From NCBI GenBank assembly GCA_963836665.1, contig CAWIKL010000001.1, positions 3,534,001 through 3,598,000 of the forward strand: a DNA stretch of 64,000 bases, in the 5' to 3' direction. The number at the start of each line of letters is the position of its first letter. The first letter of the stretch is position 1. The translations under genes and the position numbers were made by a program. A model generated the notes under the pieces. The model did no database searches. It was not told the DNA's origin and saw only the letters and a list, made by a program, of their open reading frames with translations. The DNA comes from JAICSD01 sp963836665 (GTDB taxonomy: Bacteria; Acidobacteriota; Vicinamibacteria; Vicinamibacterales; 2-12-FULL-66-21). This document shows positions 26,109 to 33,846 of this stretch, piece after piece.

Positions 26109-27437
26109 CTACGCCCCGGATGTGTAAGCCGCCGCCCGGCGGAGCCGTCGCGACACACGCAAGGGCCCGAGGAGGGCGAGGACGTCGAAGAGGCCGGCGC
26201 TGACGGCGCGGCCGGTGACGCTGACGCGCGTCGCGTGAATGAGCGCTGCGGCCTTGATGCCGCGCGCCGCCGCGAGTCCGCGAATGGACGCTTCGATACT
26301 CGGGGCCTCGATCGCGGCTAAGCCGGCGACCTTGTCGGCCAGCTCGACGAGCATCGGCCGCACGGCCCCGTCGAGATGCTTCGCCGCCGCAGCGGGATCG
26401 ATCTCCGGCTCGTCGACGAGGAAGGGGCGAAGCTCGTCGACGAGCTGATCGAGCTTCTTCACGCGCGGCTTGAGCAGCTCGAGCACGGCGTCAATCCACG
26501 CGGCGTCGCTCGTCTTCAACGTATCCCGCCACAGCCCGGCATCGCGCAGGCGTGATTCGATCCGCGCCAGCAGCACCTGCGCCGGCAGCCGTCCGATATG
26601 CTGCTGGTTGAACCAGTCGAGCTTCTCCGGGTTGAAGACGGCGTTGCCGCCGCTGATGCCTTCGAGCGTGAACAGGGAGATCAGTTCGTCGCGATCCAGC
26701 AGCTCGCGATCGCCGCCCGGGTTCCAGCCGAGCAGCGCCAGAAAATTGACCATCGCCTCTGGGAGATATCCGAGCTTCGGGTATTCCATCACCGAGGTCG
26801 CGCCGTGGCGCTTGCTCAAGCGTTTCTTGTCGGGCCCGAGAATGAGCGGCACGTGCGCGAACTGCGGGACGGGCTTGCCGAGCGCCTCGTAGAGCAGCAC
26901 CTGCTTGGGCGTGTTCGAGATGTGATCGTCGCCGCGCACGACGTGGGTGATCTGCATCTCGATGTCGTCAACGACGACTGACAGGTGATAGGTAGGATGG
27001 CCGTCGGAGCGCAGGATGACGAAATTCTCGATGTGCTCGTTCTCGAACTTGACCGGCCCGTGCACGAGATCCTCGAAGCGTGTCTGGCCCGGCGGCACCT
27101 TGAAGCGGACGGCCCCCTCGTCGGCGTAGGCCCGACCCTGGGCGACGAGGCTCTGCGCATGCTCGCGGTAGTGCTCGAGACGCTGCGACTGGAAGTAGGG
27201 CGCGTGCGGACCCCCCACATCCGGTCCTTCATCCCAGTCGAGGCCCAACCAGCGCATCCCTTCGACGATGCCGGCGACCATTTCCCAGGACGAACGCTCG
27301 GTGTCTGTGTCTTCGATGCGGAGCACGAAGATGCCGCCGTGCCGGCGGGCGAACAGCCAGTTGAACAAGGCGGTCCGCGCTCCGCCGACGTGCAGAAATC
27401 CGGTCGGGGAGGGAGCGAAGCGGACGCGGGGAGGCAT
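26109..27437 (-). CDS. gltX: glutamyl-tRNA synthetase
   Basis: 442 residues from ATG 27437. Class I signatures are intact: PSPTGFLHVGGART (HIGH region, here HVGG) near the N-terminus and KRLSKRHGA (KMSKS-like) near residue 230. The order of Rossmann core, stem-contact and C-terminal anticodon-binding helices is normal, and length is close to the shorter discriminating enzymes. It charges tRNA-Glu (or also tRNA-Gln, to be amidated later). A TTG one codon upstream is a less likely start. It stands alone here between a stress gene and the heptamer repeat. Confidence 0.95.
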   Translation of the reverse strand: MPPRVRFAPSPTGFLHVGGARTALFNWLFARRHGGIFVLRIEDTDTERSSWEMVAGIVEGMRWLGLDWDEGPDVGGPHAPYFQSQRLEHYREHAQSLVAQGRAYADEGAVRFKVPPGQTRFEDLVHGPVKFENEHIENFVILRSDGHPTYHLSVVVDDIEMQITHVVRGDDHISNTPKQVLLYEALGKPVPQFAHVPLILGPDKKRLSKRHGATSVMEYPKLGYLPEAMVNFLALLGWNPGGDRELLDRDELISLFTLEGISGGNAVFNPEKLDWFNQQHIGRLPAQVLLARIESRLRDAGLWRDTLKTSDAAWIDAVLELLKPRVKKLDQLVDELRPFLVDEPEIDPAAAAKHLDGAVRPMLVELADKVAGLAAIEAPSIEASIRGLAAARGIKAAALIHATRVSVTGRAVSAGLFDVLALLGPLRVSRRLRRAAAYTSGA

Positions 27438-27486
27438 CAAGAGATTTTAATCCGCGAGACGTCAGGGTGGCTTCCGGCTGCCGGCT

Positions 27487-27540
27487 CGTCCATCGTCCAT
27501 CGCCCATCGTCCATCGCCCCCTCGCCCCCTCGCCCGGGGT
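27487..27540. repeat. second TCCATCG/CCCATCG heptamer cluster
   Basis: Tandem imperfect heptamers TCCATCG, TCCATCG, CCCATCG, TCCATCG, then CCCCCTCG repeats, in the gap between divergent gltX and the carbonic anhydrase gene. Same unit as at 12191-12273. Confidence 0.7.
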
Positions 27541-27610
27541 ACGGCACTTCTGCCAGTAGATCCGCAGCCGTCATAGGCGAAGAATCGGGAGAACTCCGAA
27601 GGAGGCAACC

Positions 27611-28294
27611 GTGAGATTTCTCTTCGCGTCAGCCCTCGTGGCCGTTGCTCTCGCCCCGGCCGTGCCGCACGCCCGACAGGCAGCCGTCCCATCGGCCGAC
27701 GCGGTCCTCGCCGACCTTCGGCAAGGCAACGAGCGCTTCGCCGCCAAGCATTTCACGCGTCCGCACCAGACGGCCGAGCGGCAGCACGAACTCGCGACCG
27801 GCCAGCAGCCGGAAGCGGCGATCCTGACCTGCGCCGATTCGCGGGTGCCCCCCGAGATCGTCTTCGACCAGGGACTCGGCGACCTCTTCGACGTCCGCGT
27901 CGCCGGCAACGTGGCCCGCGATCCCGAGATTGCCAGCCTGGAATACGCTGTCGAGCACCTCCACTGCCCGGTCATCGTCGTCATGGGCCACGAAAAGTGC
28001 GGTGCGGTGACCGCCGCCGCGGAAGCCGGCACGCCTGCGGGCCACCTGTCCGCACTCGTCGACGCAATCAAGCCAGCGATTCTCGCGGCAGAGAAGATGC
28101 CCGGGGACAAGATCGAGAACGCCGTTCGCATCAACGTGCAGAACGTCGTCAAGCAGTTGCGCGAGAGCAAGCCAATCCTCGCGGAGACCAGCGAGAGCGG
28201 ACATGTGAAGATCGTCGGCGCCGTCTATTCGCTCGACACCGGCAAGGTCGACTGGCTGCCCGACGGTACCGGTCAGAAGACTTCGCTGAAGTAG
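27611..28294 (+). CDS. exported beta-carbonic anhydrase
   Basis: 227 residues. A signal peptide (FLFASALVAVALAPAVPHA) is followed by a complete beta-class carbonic anhydrase: CADSR with zinc ligand Cys74 and the Asp76-Arg78 dyad, FDVRVAGN, then GHEKCGA giving His127 and Cys130 as the other zinc ligands. It hydrates CO2 to bicarbonate, here in the periplasm. The GTG start has a GGAGG site 6 nt upstream. The 3' end overlaps the convergent phospholipase gene by 22 bp. Confidence 0.9.
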   Translation: MRFLFASALVAVALAPAVPHARQAAVPSADAVLADLRQGNERFAAKHFTRPHQTAERQHELATGQQPEAAILTCADSRVPPEIVFDQGLGDLFDVRVAGNVARDPEIASLEYAVEHLHCPVIVVMGHEKCGAVTAAAEAGTPAGHLSALVDAIKPAILAAEKMPGDKIENAVRINVQNVVKQLRESKPILAETSESGHVKIVGAVYSLDTGKVDWLPDGTGQKTSLK

Positions 28295-29589
28295 CTCCAG
28301 AACGACTCGCGCACTTTCTCGAGGGGCGATCGCCGTTTCCAGGTGTCCGCCTCGAGTTTCGTCGCCGTGCGCAGATCGCTGTCGAAATCAGCCGTCAGCT
28401 GCGCCGCCAGGCGCGGGTCGCTGACGGCGACGTTGAGCTCGTCGTTCAGCTCGAGCGAGCGGTTGTCGAAATTCGCCGACCCGAACATGCTCCACGCGCC
28501 GTCCACCACCATTGCCTTGGTGTGCATCATCGTCGGCTGATACTCGTAGATCGCGATCCCTTCGTTCATCAGGCGCTGGTACTCTTCGCGGCTGGCGTAT
28601 TTGACGATGCGGGCGTCGGTGTCGTCGCCTTCGACGAGGATGCGGACGCGGACGCCGCGGGCGGCGGCTTGCGCGAACGCCCACTTGCTCGAGGCGTCCA
28701 TCAGGAAGTACGGAGTGGTGATGTCGAGCGTCCGCCGCGCCGCCGCGATGGCCAGCATGTAGACGCGCTTCATGTCGTTGCTGCCCCCGGTGGCCGAGCT
28801 GCGGATGACGATCGCGCTGCCGGATGAAGGGCCGGCCGCGGCGTCACGCGGCGGGTCCACTTCCAGGCGGATGGGGGCGAGCGTGCTCGCGAAGTTGACG
28901 GTGAACGCTCCGTCGAGCAGCCGCGCCAGCGGCCCCTCGATGCGCACCATCATGTCGCGCCAGTGATCGGCGTCCTGTGCGTGACCCAGCCAGTGATCCG
29001 CGACGCCGGCGCCGCCGGTGAACGCAACGCGGCCGTCGACGACCAGCACCTTGCGGTGTGTGCGATAGTTCGCCTGTTGCAGCTTGAACCAGCGCGGCAT
29101 GCCGAACGTGCCGATGCGGACGCCCGCGCGCGTCAGCCGCTGCACGTCGTCTGAGGACATCTTCTTCGAGCCGACAGCATCGACGACGAGATTGACCTCG
29201 ACGCCTCGCGTCGCCGCGGCCTCGAGGGCGACGCTGAAACGATCGCCCGCTTCTCCCTTTTCGTAGATGTAGGTCTCGAAATCGATTCGCCGCCGCGCGT
29301 CCGCGATCGCCCGCAGCATCGACGGGAAGAAGACATCACCGTTCTGCAAGACTTCGAACGTGTTGCCGCTCGTCGGTTCCGCGCCGGCCAGCGCGGCGAG
29401 ATAGGCAGGGAACTGCGGATCCGCCGCACCGTACGCGCTCTCGAGCATGATGTTTTCGCGGTCCTTCGCGAGGAGGACGATCAGCGCCAGGATGGCGAAA
29501 ACGATCAGGACCGAGAGAATCAGCTTATGGTGGTAACGCAGCCCGGCGATGCGATCGAGACGGTGCGGGCGGCGGGTGTGCACGGCCAC
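28273..29589 (-). CDS. phospholipase D / cardiolipin synthase-like protein
   Basis: 438 residues. An N-terminal membrane helix (about 24-41, LILSVLIVFAILALIVLLA) is followed by two HKD phosphodiesterase motifs: HRKVLVVDG in the first half and HTKAMVVDG in the second, each followed by the usual Gly/Ser-Asn strand (GSANFDNRS). This is the cardiolipin synthase-like arrangement, which joins two phosphatidylglycerol molecules. The start is GTG. Its 3' end overlaps the carbonic anhydrase gene on the opposite strand. Lipid substrate is inferred. Confidence 0.85.
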   Translation of the reverse strand: MAVHTRRPHRLDRIAGLRYHHKLILSVLIVFAILALIVLLAKDRENIMLESAYGAADPQFPAYLAALAGAEPTSGNTFEVLQNGDVFFPSMLRAIADARRRIDFETYIYEKGEAGDRFSVALEAAATRGVEVNLVVDAVGSKKMSSDDVQRLTRAGVRIGTFGMPRWFKLQQANYRTHRKVLVVDGRVAFTGGAGVADHWLGHAQDADHWRDMMVRIEGPLARLLDGAFTVNFASTLAPIRLEVDPPRDAAAGPSSGSAIVIRSSATGGSNDMKRVYMLAIAAARRTLDITTPYFLMDASSKWAFAQAAARGVRVRILVEGDDTDARIVKYASREEYQRLMNEGIAIYEYQPTMMHTKAMVVDGAWSMFGSANFDNRSLELNDELNVAVSDPRLAAQLTADFDSDLRTATKLEADTWKRRSPLEKVRESFWSYFSEVF

Positions 29590-29670
29590 CGGCGGTGCAA
29601 GTTCAACGCCGCGCGATGGACATGCCCGGGCTGATCAACCGGAAGCTCTACCAATGCCGCGCCGAAGGTG

Positions 29671-30216
29671 TCACTTGCTCCAGGGAGGGACAACGCTGTT
29701 GCTGCGCGCGTAGGCGATGGACTGTCCAAGATGCTCGTGCTGGTCGAAGATCAGCAACATCGCCGCCCCGTACTTGGTGGTGTCGCGCCCGAAGATCTTG
29801 ACCGGCGTCTTCAGGTCGGCGTCGGAGAGCCCGGCGACCGCCTGCTTCAGTGCGGCGTACGAGCTGCGCAGCGCGTCCTGTAACTCCGTGGCATCGGCGA
29901 TCGGATTGCCGCGGCCGCCCGGGTTTGGCGCGCCGGTGAGAATGCCCGTCAGCATCTTGTTTTCCCCGACGATGAGGTTGAATACCTCGCCCACCGAGCG
30001 GACGCCCTGACCGGGGCGCCAGTCGTACTTGCCGGTCATCGCCTTGGCGAGGCCGGTGAACTTGTCTGACAGCGTGCCGACGTCGTTGGCCAGTGCCCCC
30101 TGGAGGGTCGTCGGCGCCGTGGCCGTCGTCGCCTGCTGCGCCGCCGCGGGAGCGGCGAAAAGCGTGGCCGCGGTGAAGAGCCAAGCCAGTCCTGAAGTGC
30201 CGAATCGAATCGTCAT
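29671..30216 (-). CDS. exported DinB-family protein
   Basis: About 181 residues from ATG 30216, chosen because it starts the signal peptide (SGLAWLFTAATLFAAPAAAQ). The rest is a four-helix DinB bundle: TLQGALANDVGTLSDKFTGLAKAM, SVGEVFNLIVGENKMLTGILTG, and IFDQHEHLGQSIAYARSN, where the His residues form the usual metal site (IFDQHEHLGQ). DinB-like proteins are thiol-dependent or metal-dependent enzymes of largely unknown role; an exported version is typical of Acidobacteriota. Located downstream of an AT-rich region holding the next gene's control sequences. Confidence 0.75.
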   Translation of the reverse strand: MTIRFGTSGLAWLFTAATLFAAPAAAQQATTATAPTTLQGALANDVGTLSDKFTGLAKAMTGKYDWRPGQGVRSVGEVFNLIVGENKMLTGILTGAPNPGGRGNPIADATELQDALRSSYAALKQAVAGLSDADLKTPVKIFGRDTTKYGAAMLLIFDQHEHLGQSIAYARSNSVVPPWSK

Positions 30217-30390
30217 GAACACATGGTAGCTCGAGCTTGTCACTGAGCTTGCAGTGGATTTCACCGCGCAGGCGATTCTGGCCGGACGAAATCGGCCGAG
30301 TTTCTGCCAGTAAATATCTATTAATCAATTCTTTGCGGCAATACGCGATGTGGTCGATCACCCTTGGTGCACGACCGTATCTGTGCAGAT

Positions 30391-30484
30391 ATAGGACACA
30401 ACAGGACTTAAGGATGGCTCGCAATAGGACAAATTGCGTCATACAGGACAATAAAGATGAGTTCTATGTGACGTTTTTGGACAG
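30391..30484 (+). repeat. AYAGGACA-type direct repeats in an AT-rich island
   Basis: ATAGGACACA (30391), ACAGGACTTA (30401), ATAGGACAAA (30424), ACAGGACAAT (30443) and TTGGACAGTG (30477) repeat the core GGAC. One copy sits inside GCAAT-AGGACAA-ATTGC, an inverted repeat. The region is much more AT-rich than its surroundings. Confidence 0.5.
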
Positions 30485-30674
30485 TGGCAGCATGAAGGAG
30501 CAGGAGAAGTTAGTGCAGACCAACGACGACCATCGCGCCCAGCTCGAGGCGCTGGCGGAAGAGAATCGCCAACTGCGGCTCGCCGCCGACGCCTTCGGGC
30601 AACTGGCCGAACGCCTCAACGACGAACTACGCCGGCTCCACGCCCAGCGGCCGCGGGTCGGAGATCGCCGATAG
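30414..30674 (+). CDS. small coiled-coil protein
   Basis: The clear part is MKEQEKLVQTNDDHRAQ onward, a 60-residue coiled coil (LEALAEENRQLRLAADAFGQLAERLND) beginning at ATG 30492; an upstream ATG at 30414 would add 26 residues that read through the GGAC repeats, so the shorter form is more likely. It has no membrane helix or catalytic residues. The heptads suggest dimerisation. The family is unknown to me. Control sequences appear to be the AT-rich repeats before it. Confidence 0.45.
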   Translation: MARNRTNCVIQDNKDEFYVTFLDSGSMKEQEKLVQTNDDHRAQLEALAEENRQLRLAADAFGQLAERLNDELRRLHAQRPRVGDRR

Positions 30675-30694
30675 CGTGGACGTCCGCGAGCTGG

Positions 30695-30991
30695 TTACGA
30701 CAGTTCGCCGAGCAGCGCGAGCCAGGGACCGACGCCGCAAAAGGCGAGCAGCGTCGTCAGCACGATGAGTGTGCGCTGGCGGCCGGCGAAATACAGGAGA
30801 GAGGCGCCCGCGCAGGCCAGTAACTTGGCGACGAGCAGTGTGACTCCTGGCCCGAGCAACTGAATCCACGTCTGCAGCACCGGATTGCCTTCGGCCACTG
30901 GCCCGAACACACGCACCGCCCCGAAAGTGATCAACCCGTCGGCGATCTGAAGGATCACAAAAACCGTCAGGACGAAACGCGACGTGCCCAC
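30695..30991 (-). CDS. small polytopic membrane protein (DUF5658-like)
   Basis: 98 residues with three predicted helices (about 5-25, 45-66, 74-93). The segment QIADGLITFGAVRVFGPVAEGNPVLQ has the acidic-Asp and EGNP pattern of small membrane proteins annotated DUF5658; no function is known for them. It is convergent with the coiled-coil gene and lies downstream of the MerR-VIT pair on the same strand. Coding is supported by the hydrophobic pattern rather than by a known family. Confidence 0.55.
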   Translation of the reverse strand: MGTSRFVLTVFVILQIADGLITFGAVRVFGPVAEGNPVLQTWIQLLGPGVTLLVAKLLACAGASLLYFAGRQRTLIVLTTLLAFCGVGPWLALLGELS

Positions 30992-31106
30992 GAATCGATG
31001 GGATACACGTCTGTTGCCAGCCCCGGTTCAGCGATTTACGCCTGAAATGCAGCTGCTGGTCTGCCTGAGGGGTGTCTTTGGTCTTCGATCTGATCACAGA
31101 CTCCCT

Positions 31107-33341
31107 CTACGTTTTCGCCAAATGGCGATAGCATGCGGCGACCTCGGTCCACTCTCGCGCGACTTCGTGCAAGCGCCTGAGCAGCCTGCAGCGTTCTTCG
31201 AGATGATCAAGTAGCTCCTCCAGCTGGACGAGGAATTGCCGGCCGTCTGGAAGGCGCCTGAGCAGATGGTCGTCGAGGGCATTCGCCCGGCTTCGGAGTG
31301 TCTCGATTTCTCTCAGCAGTTCCTCGATCTGGTTCTCCACGGCGCGCAGCTCATGTGCGACCTCCTCCGTATGTGGCTCGAGCGATTTGACGGCGCGTTC
31401 CGTTTGCGCGGCTAGTCTCTCGACGCCGCGGTTCAAGCGGCCGGTCTGCCGGCGCAGGCTGACACGTCGGAAGCGATTTCCGCAGCCGCTCCATCGCATG
31501 GCGTCCGGCACCACCGGCGGCGGCGCCATCGGGAGAGCTACGTGGGCGACCCTACCGGCGGTTGCGCGGAGCAGGTGGCGTGGCGCGGACCAGCGCTCCG
31601 CGGTGTCGAACGCCATCGCGCCGACGCCGCTCCAGCCTGCGGCTAGCGTCTGCGGCACCTTGCGCAGCGCGGGAATTTCCAGCGCGCGTTCGCCGTCAGG
31701 CCTCGCCGCCACCACGAGCCAGTTGGTCCAGGGGCTGACGAGCCGATAGTGAAGCGCCTGCTCGAGGCCCGCGTCGGGATCCGCTTCTTTCAGCCGTGCC
31801 GATGCCGCGAGTCGCGCCACCGTTGAGGCTCGGTCCGTCGATTCAGGCGGCGGCATTAGCGCCAGCTGCTGCCGGAATGCGTCTCCGCCGTCAGTCTCGA
31901 TTTCAAGAGTGACGTGGCCGCTGAATTGGGGACGGTCGAACTGCGCCGAGGCGGTGACTGTATCCCCCTCGAAGACCGCGCCGAACGCTGCGGGTGCAAC
32001 GTCGCGCGCACCTTCAGGCCAGTGGACAGCGATCCGCTTCGCGCGCGGCGTGCGCATGCGCTCGAAGTGCCGGATGACGCGATCGGCCATGCCCTCACGC
32101 GGCGACACCAGTTCGCAGGCGCCGCCGGTCGCCGCGGCCAGGCCGCGCACGAATGCCTCCGAGACCGCGCTGCCGACGCCGACCGTGAAGACACGCCGCG
32201 CCGATCGTTTCGCCTCCTCCACCACTGCTTGCCACGACGACACTTCCCCGTCGGTGACAACGAAGACGTCACCGGACTCCGAGCCACGTGCTGCCGCATA
32301 TGCGGCTTTCAGCGCGAGGCCGATCTCCGTGCCGCCCATATCCGCCGTGAGTGCAGCCGCGAACTGCCTGGCCTCTTGGAGATTGGGCGGGGTGCACGGG
32401 AGCAGTCGATCGGAGAGCAACTTCGTCGTATTGCCGAACGCGACGATCGTCATGCGGTCGCGCGGCTGCAGCGCGTCGAGGATGCCCGCCAGCGCCCGCC
32501 TCGCCTGCGCGATCGAATCGCCCTGCATCGACCCCGAGCAATCGATCACGATCGCCAGCTCGAGGGCGCGTGGCTGCCGTAAGCCAGGAAACAGCGGCTG
32601 AAAGCTTGCGATGGCGGCTGCCCCTTCGCCGTCCGCGCCGCTGATCGCGAAACTGTGGGCGGCGTGTGGAGCCTTCACCGTCAAGATGAAGTCGCGATCC
32701 ATCGCCGCGTGCATCTGCTCGAGCGTGATCACCGCCTTCTCTGTGGACGAGGCCAATGTCACCGCATGGGACGGACACTCGAATTGGGCCTCGCGCAGGC
32801 TGCCGAAGACGTCGACCCGCAGCGAGAAGTGGTTTTCCACCGCCAGGGACGACTCGGGAACCTGGTGCGGGGCATGAGGGGACGCACCGTATCTCGGTGC
32901 GATCGTCGTCGGCACCGATACCCGGAGCGTGTCGCTCGCCCAGCGATAGACAATCGCGTAGACGAAGGTGATGGCGGCCGTCTCGCCGGGCAGGAGATTT
33001 CCAACGTTCATCGTGTAGAGCCCGGGCTCGATCGCTTCGAGCATCACGGCCGCATCGCCGGCGGCGATCGCGTTTTCGTATGTTTTCTCGGCGGCCTTTT
33101 TCTCGACGACAACGCCGGTGAGGGTGCGGGCGCCGATCTCGACGCGTAGATCGAGCAGGACGGCGTCGAGGGGGAGTGGAAATGTATAGACCGCCTCGAT
33201 GTTCACGTCCTCGACGTTGCGGTAGGTCTGGCGGACGGTGACCTCGCCGAGGAGGTCGCGCAGGGTTGCCGATACCGTCACGTCGGACAGGGCGATGCGC
33301 TCGCCGCGGACGCCGGCCAGCACGGAGGCTAGAGGGCTCAC
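31107..33341 (-). CDS. VIT and von Willebrand A domain protein
   Basis: 744 residues. The N-terminal ~130 residues form a VIT domain (ATLRDLLGEVTVRQTYRN, YTFPLPLDAVLLDLRVEIG, KKAAEKTYE). A vWA domain starts near residue 265 with an intact MIDAS motif DCSGSMQGDS and continues with GGTEIGLAL and VFVVTDGEV. A C-terminal region (about 630-744) is a coiled coil. No signal peptide is seen. The GTG start overlaps the MerR stop by 4 bp, so it is co-regulated by that MerR protein. In this family the metal site mediates protein binding; the partner is unknown. Confidence 0.85.
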   Translation of the reverse strand: MSPLASVLAGVRGERIALSDVTVSATLRDLLGEVTVRQTYRNVEDVNIEAVYTFPLPLDAVLLDLRVEIGARTLTGVVVEKKAAEKTYENAIAAGDAAVMLEAIEPGLYTMNVGNLLPGETAAITFVYAIVYRWASDTLRVSVPTTIAPRYGASPHAPHQVPESSLAVENHFSLRVDVFGSLREAQFECPSHAVTLASSTEKAVITLEQMHAAMDRDFILTVKAPHAAHSFAISGADGEGAAAIASFQPLFPGLRQPRALELAIVIDCSGSMQGDSIAQARRALAGILDALQPRDRMTIVAFGNTTKLLSDRLLPCTPPNLQEARQFAAALTADMGGTEIGLALKAAYAAARGSESGDVFVVTDGEVSSWQAVVEEAKRSARRVFTVGVGSAVSEAFVRGLAAATGGACELVSPREGMADRVIRHFERMRTPRAKRIAVHWPEGARDVAPAAFGAVFEGDTVTASAQFDRPQFSGHVTLEIETDGGDAFRQQLALMPPPESTDRASTVARLAASARLKEADPDAGLEQALHYRLVSPWTNWLVVAARPDGERALEIPALRKVPQTLAAGWSGVGAMAFDTAERWSAPRHLLRATAGRVAHVALPMAPPPVVPDAMRWSGCGNRFRRVSLRRQTGRLNRGVERLAAQTERAVKSLEPHTEEVAHELRAVENQIEELLREIETLRSRANALDDHLLRRLPDGRQFLVQLEELLDHLEERCRLLRRLHEVAREWTEVAACYRHLAKT

Positions 33342-33757
33342 TTCTGTTCCTCGCTCTCGTGAAGTTGTTGATAGATGCGGGTCACATCACGGAAGAACGC
33401 GCGCACCTGTTCGGGACTGAGCCCGGCGCGACCGGGTTCGAGCGTCACCTCGACGCCATCGGCCACGACCAGATGGCTCCAGACTTCGACCGTGCCGGCG
33501 CGCCGCGGGGTCGGTGGCAGCGGCCCCGCCGTCGGCTGCTTGAGCACTTCACCGATTCGCTCCAGGGACAGGCCCGCCAGCTGCCACTTGCGAACCAGCA
33601 GGAGCTGCTCGAGGTGGCGCTCGGTGTAGTAGGCCCCCTTGCCGATCCCCTCAGGCCGATCGACCAGACCCTTCTGGATGTAGTAGCGAACGTTGCGCGG
33701 CGGCAGCTCGGTGAGGCCGGCGAGCTCGTCGATGGTGAATTTCCGCGGGTCGCTCAC
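33338..33757 (-). CDS. MerR-family transcriptional regulator
   Basis: 139 residues. The winged HTH is at the N-terminus (TIDELAGLTELPPRNVRYYIQKGLVDRPEGIGKGAYY), followed by a dimerisation helix (LEQLLLVRKWQLAGLSLERIGEVL) and a C-terminal region with no metal-binding Cys cluster, so it is not an obvious metal sensor. It overlaps the VIT gene by 4 bp. The perfect inverted repeat at 33768-33801, placed 11 bp upstream of its start, is the likely binding site and implies autoregulation. Confidence 0.85.
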   Translation of the reverse strand: MSDPRKFTIDELAGLTELPPRNVRYYIQKGLVDRPEGIGKGAYYTERHLEQLLLVRKWQLAGLSLERIGEVLKQPTAGPLPPTPRRAGTVEVWSHLVVADGVEVTLEPGRAGLSPEQVRAFFRDVTRIYQQLHESEEQK

Positions 33758-33767
33758 GCTTGATTTT

Positions 33768-33801
33768 TACGACAGTTAAAGTGTCGTTGTCAACTGTCGT
33801 A
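33768..33801 (-). promoter_or_regulatory. MerR operator/promoter
   Basis: Perfect 10-bp inverted repeat TACGACAGTT / AACTGTCGTA with a 14-bp spacer, 11 bp from the MerR start. On the minus strand a TTGACA overlaps the left arm (…CAGTTGACA…), so RNA polymerase and a MerR dimer would compete or cooperate here. Confidence 0.75.
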
Positions 33802-33846
33802 TACCGGTCGACTCAACGGGAGGCCGACAGGCACGACCGCTAAAGT

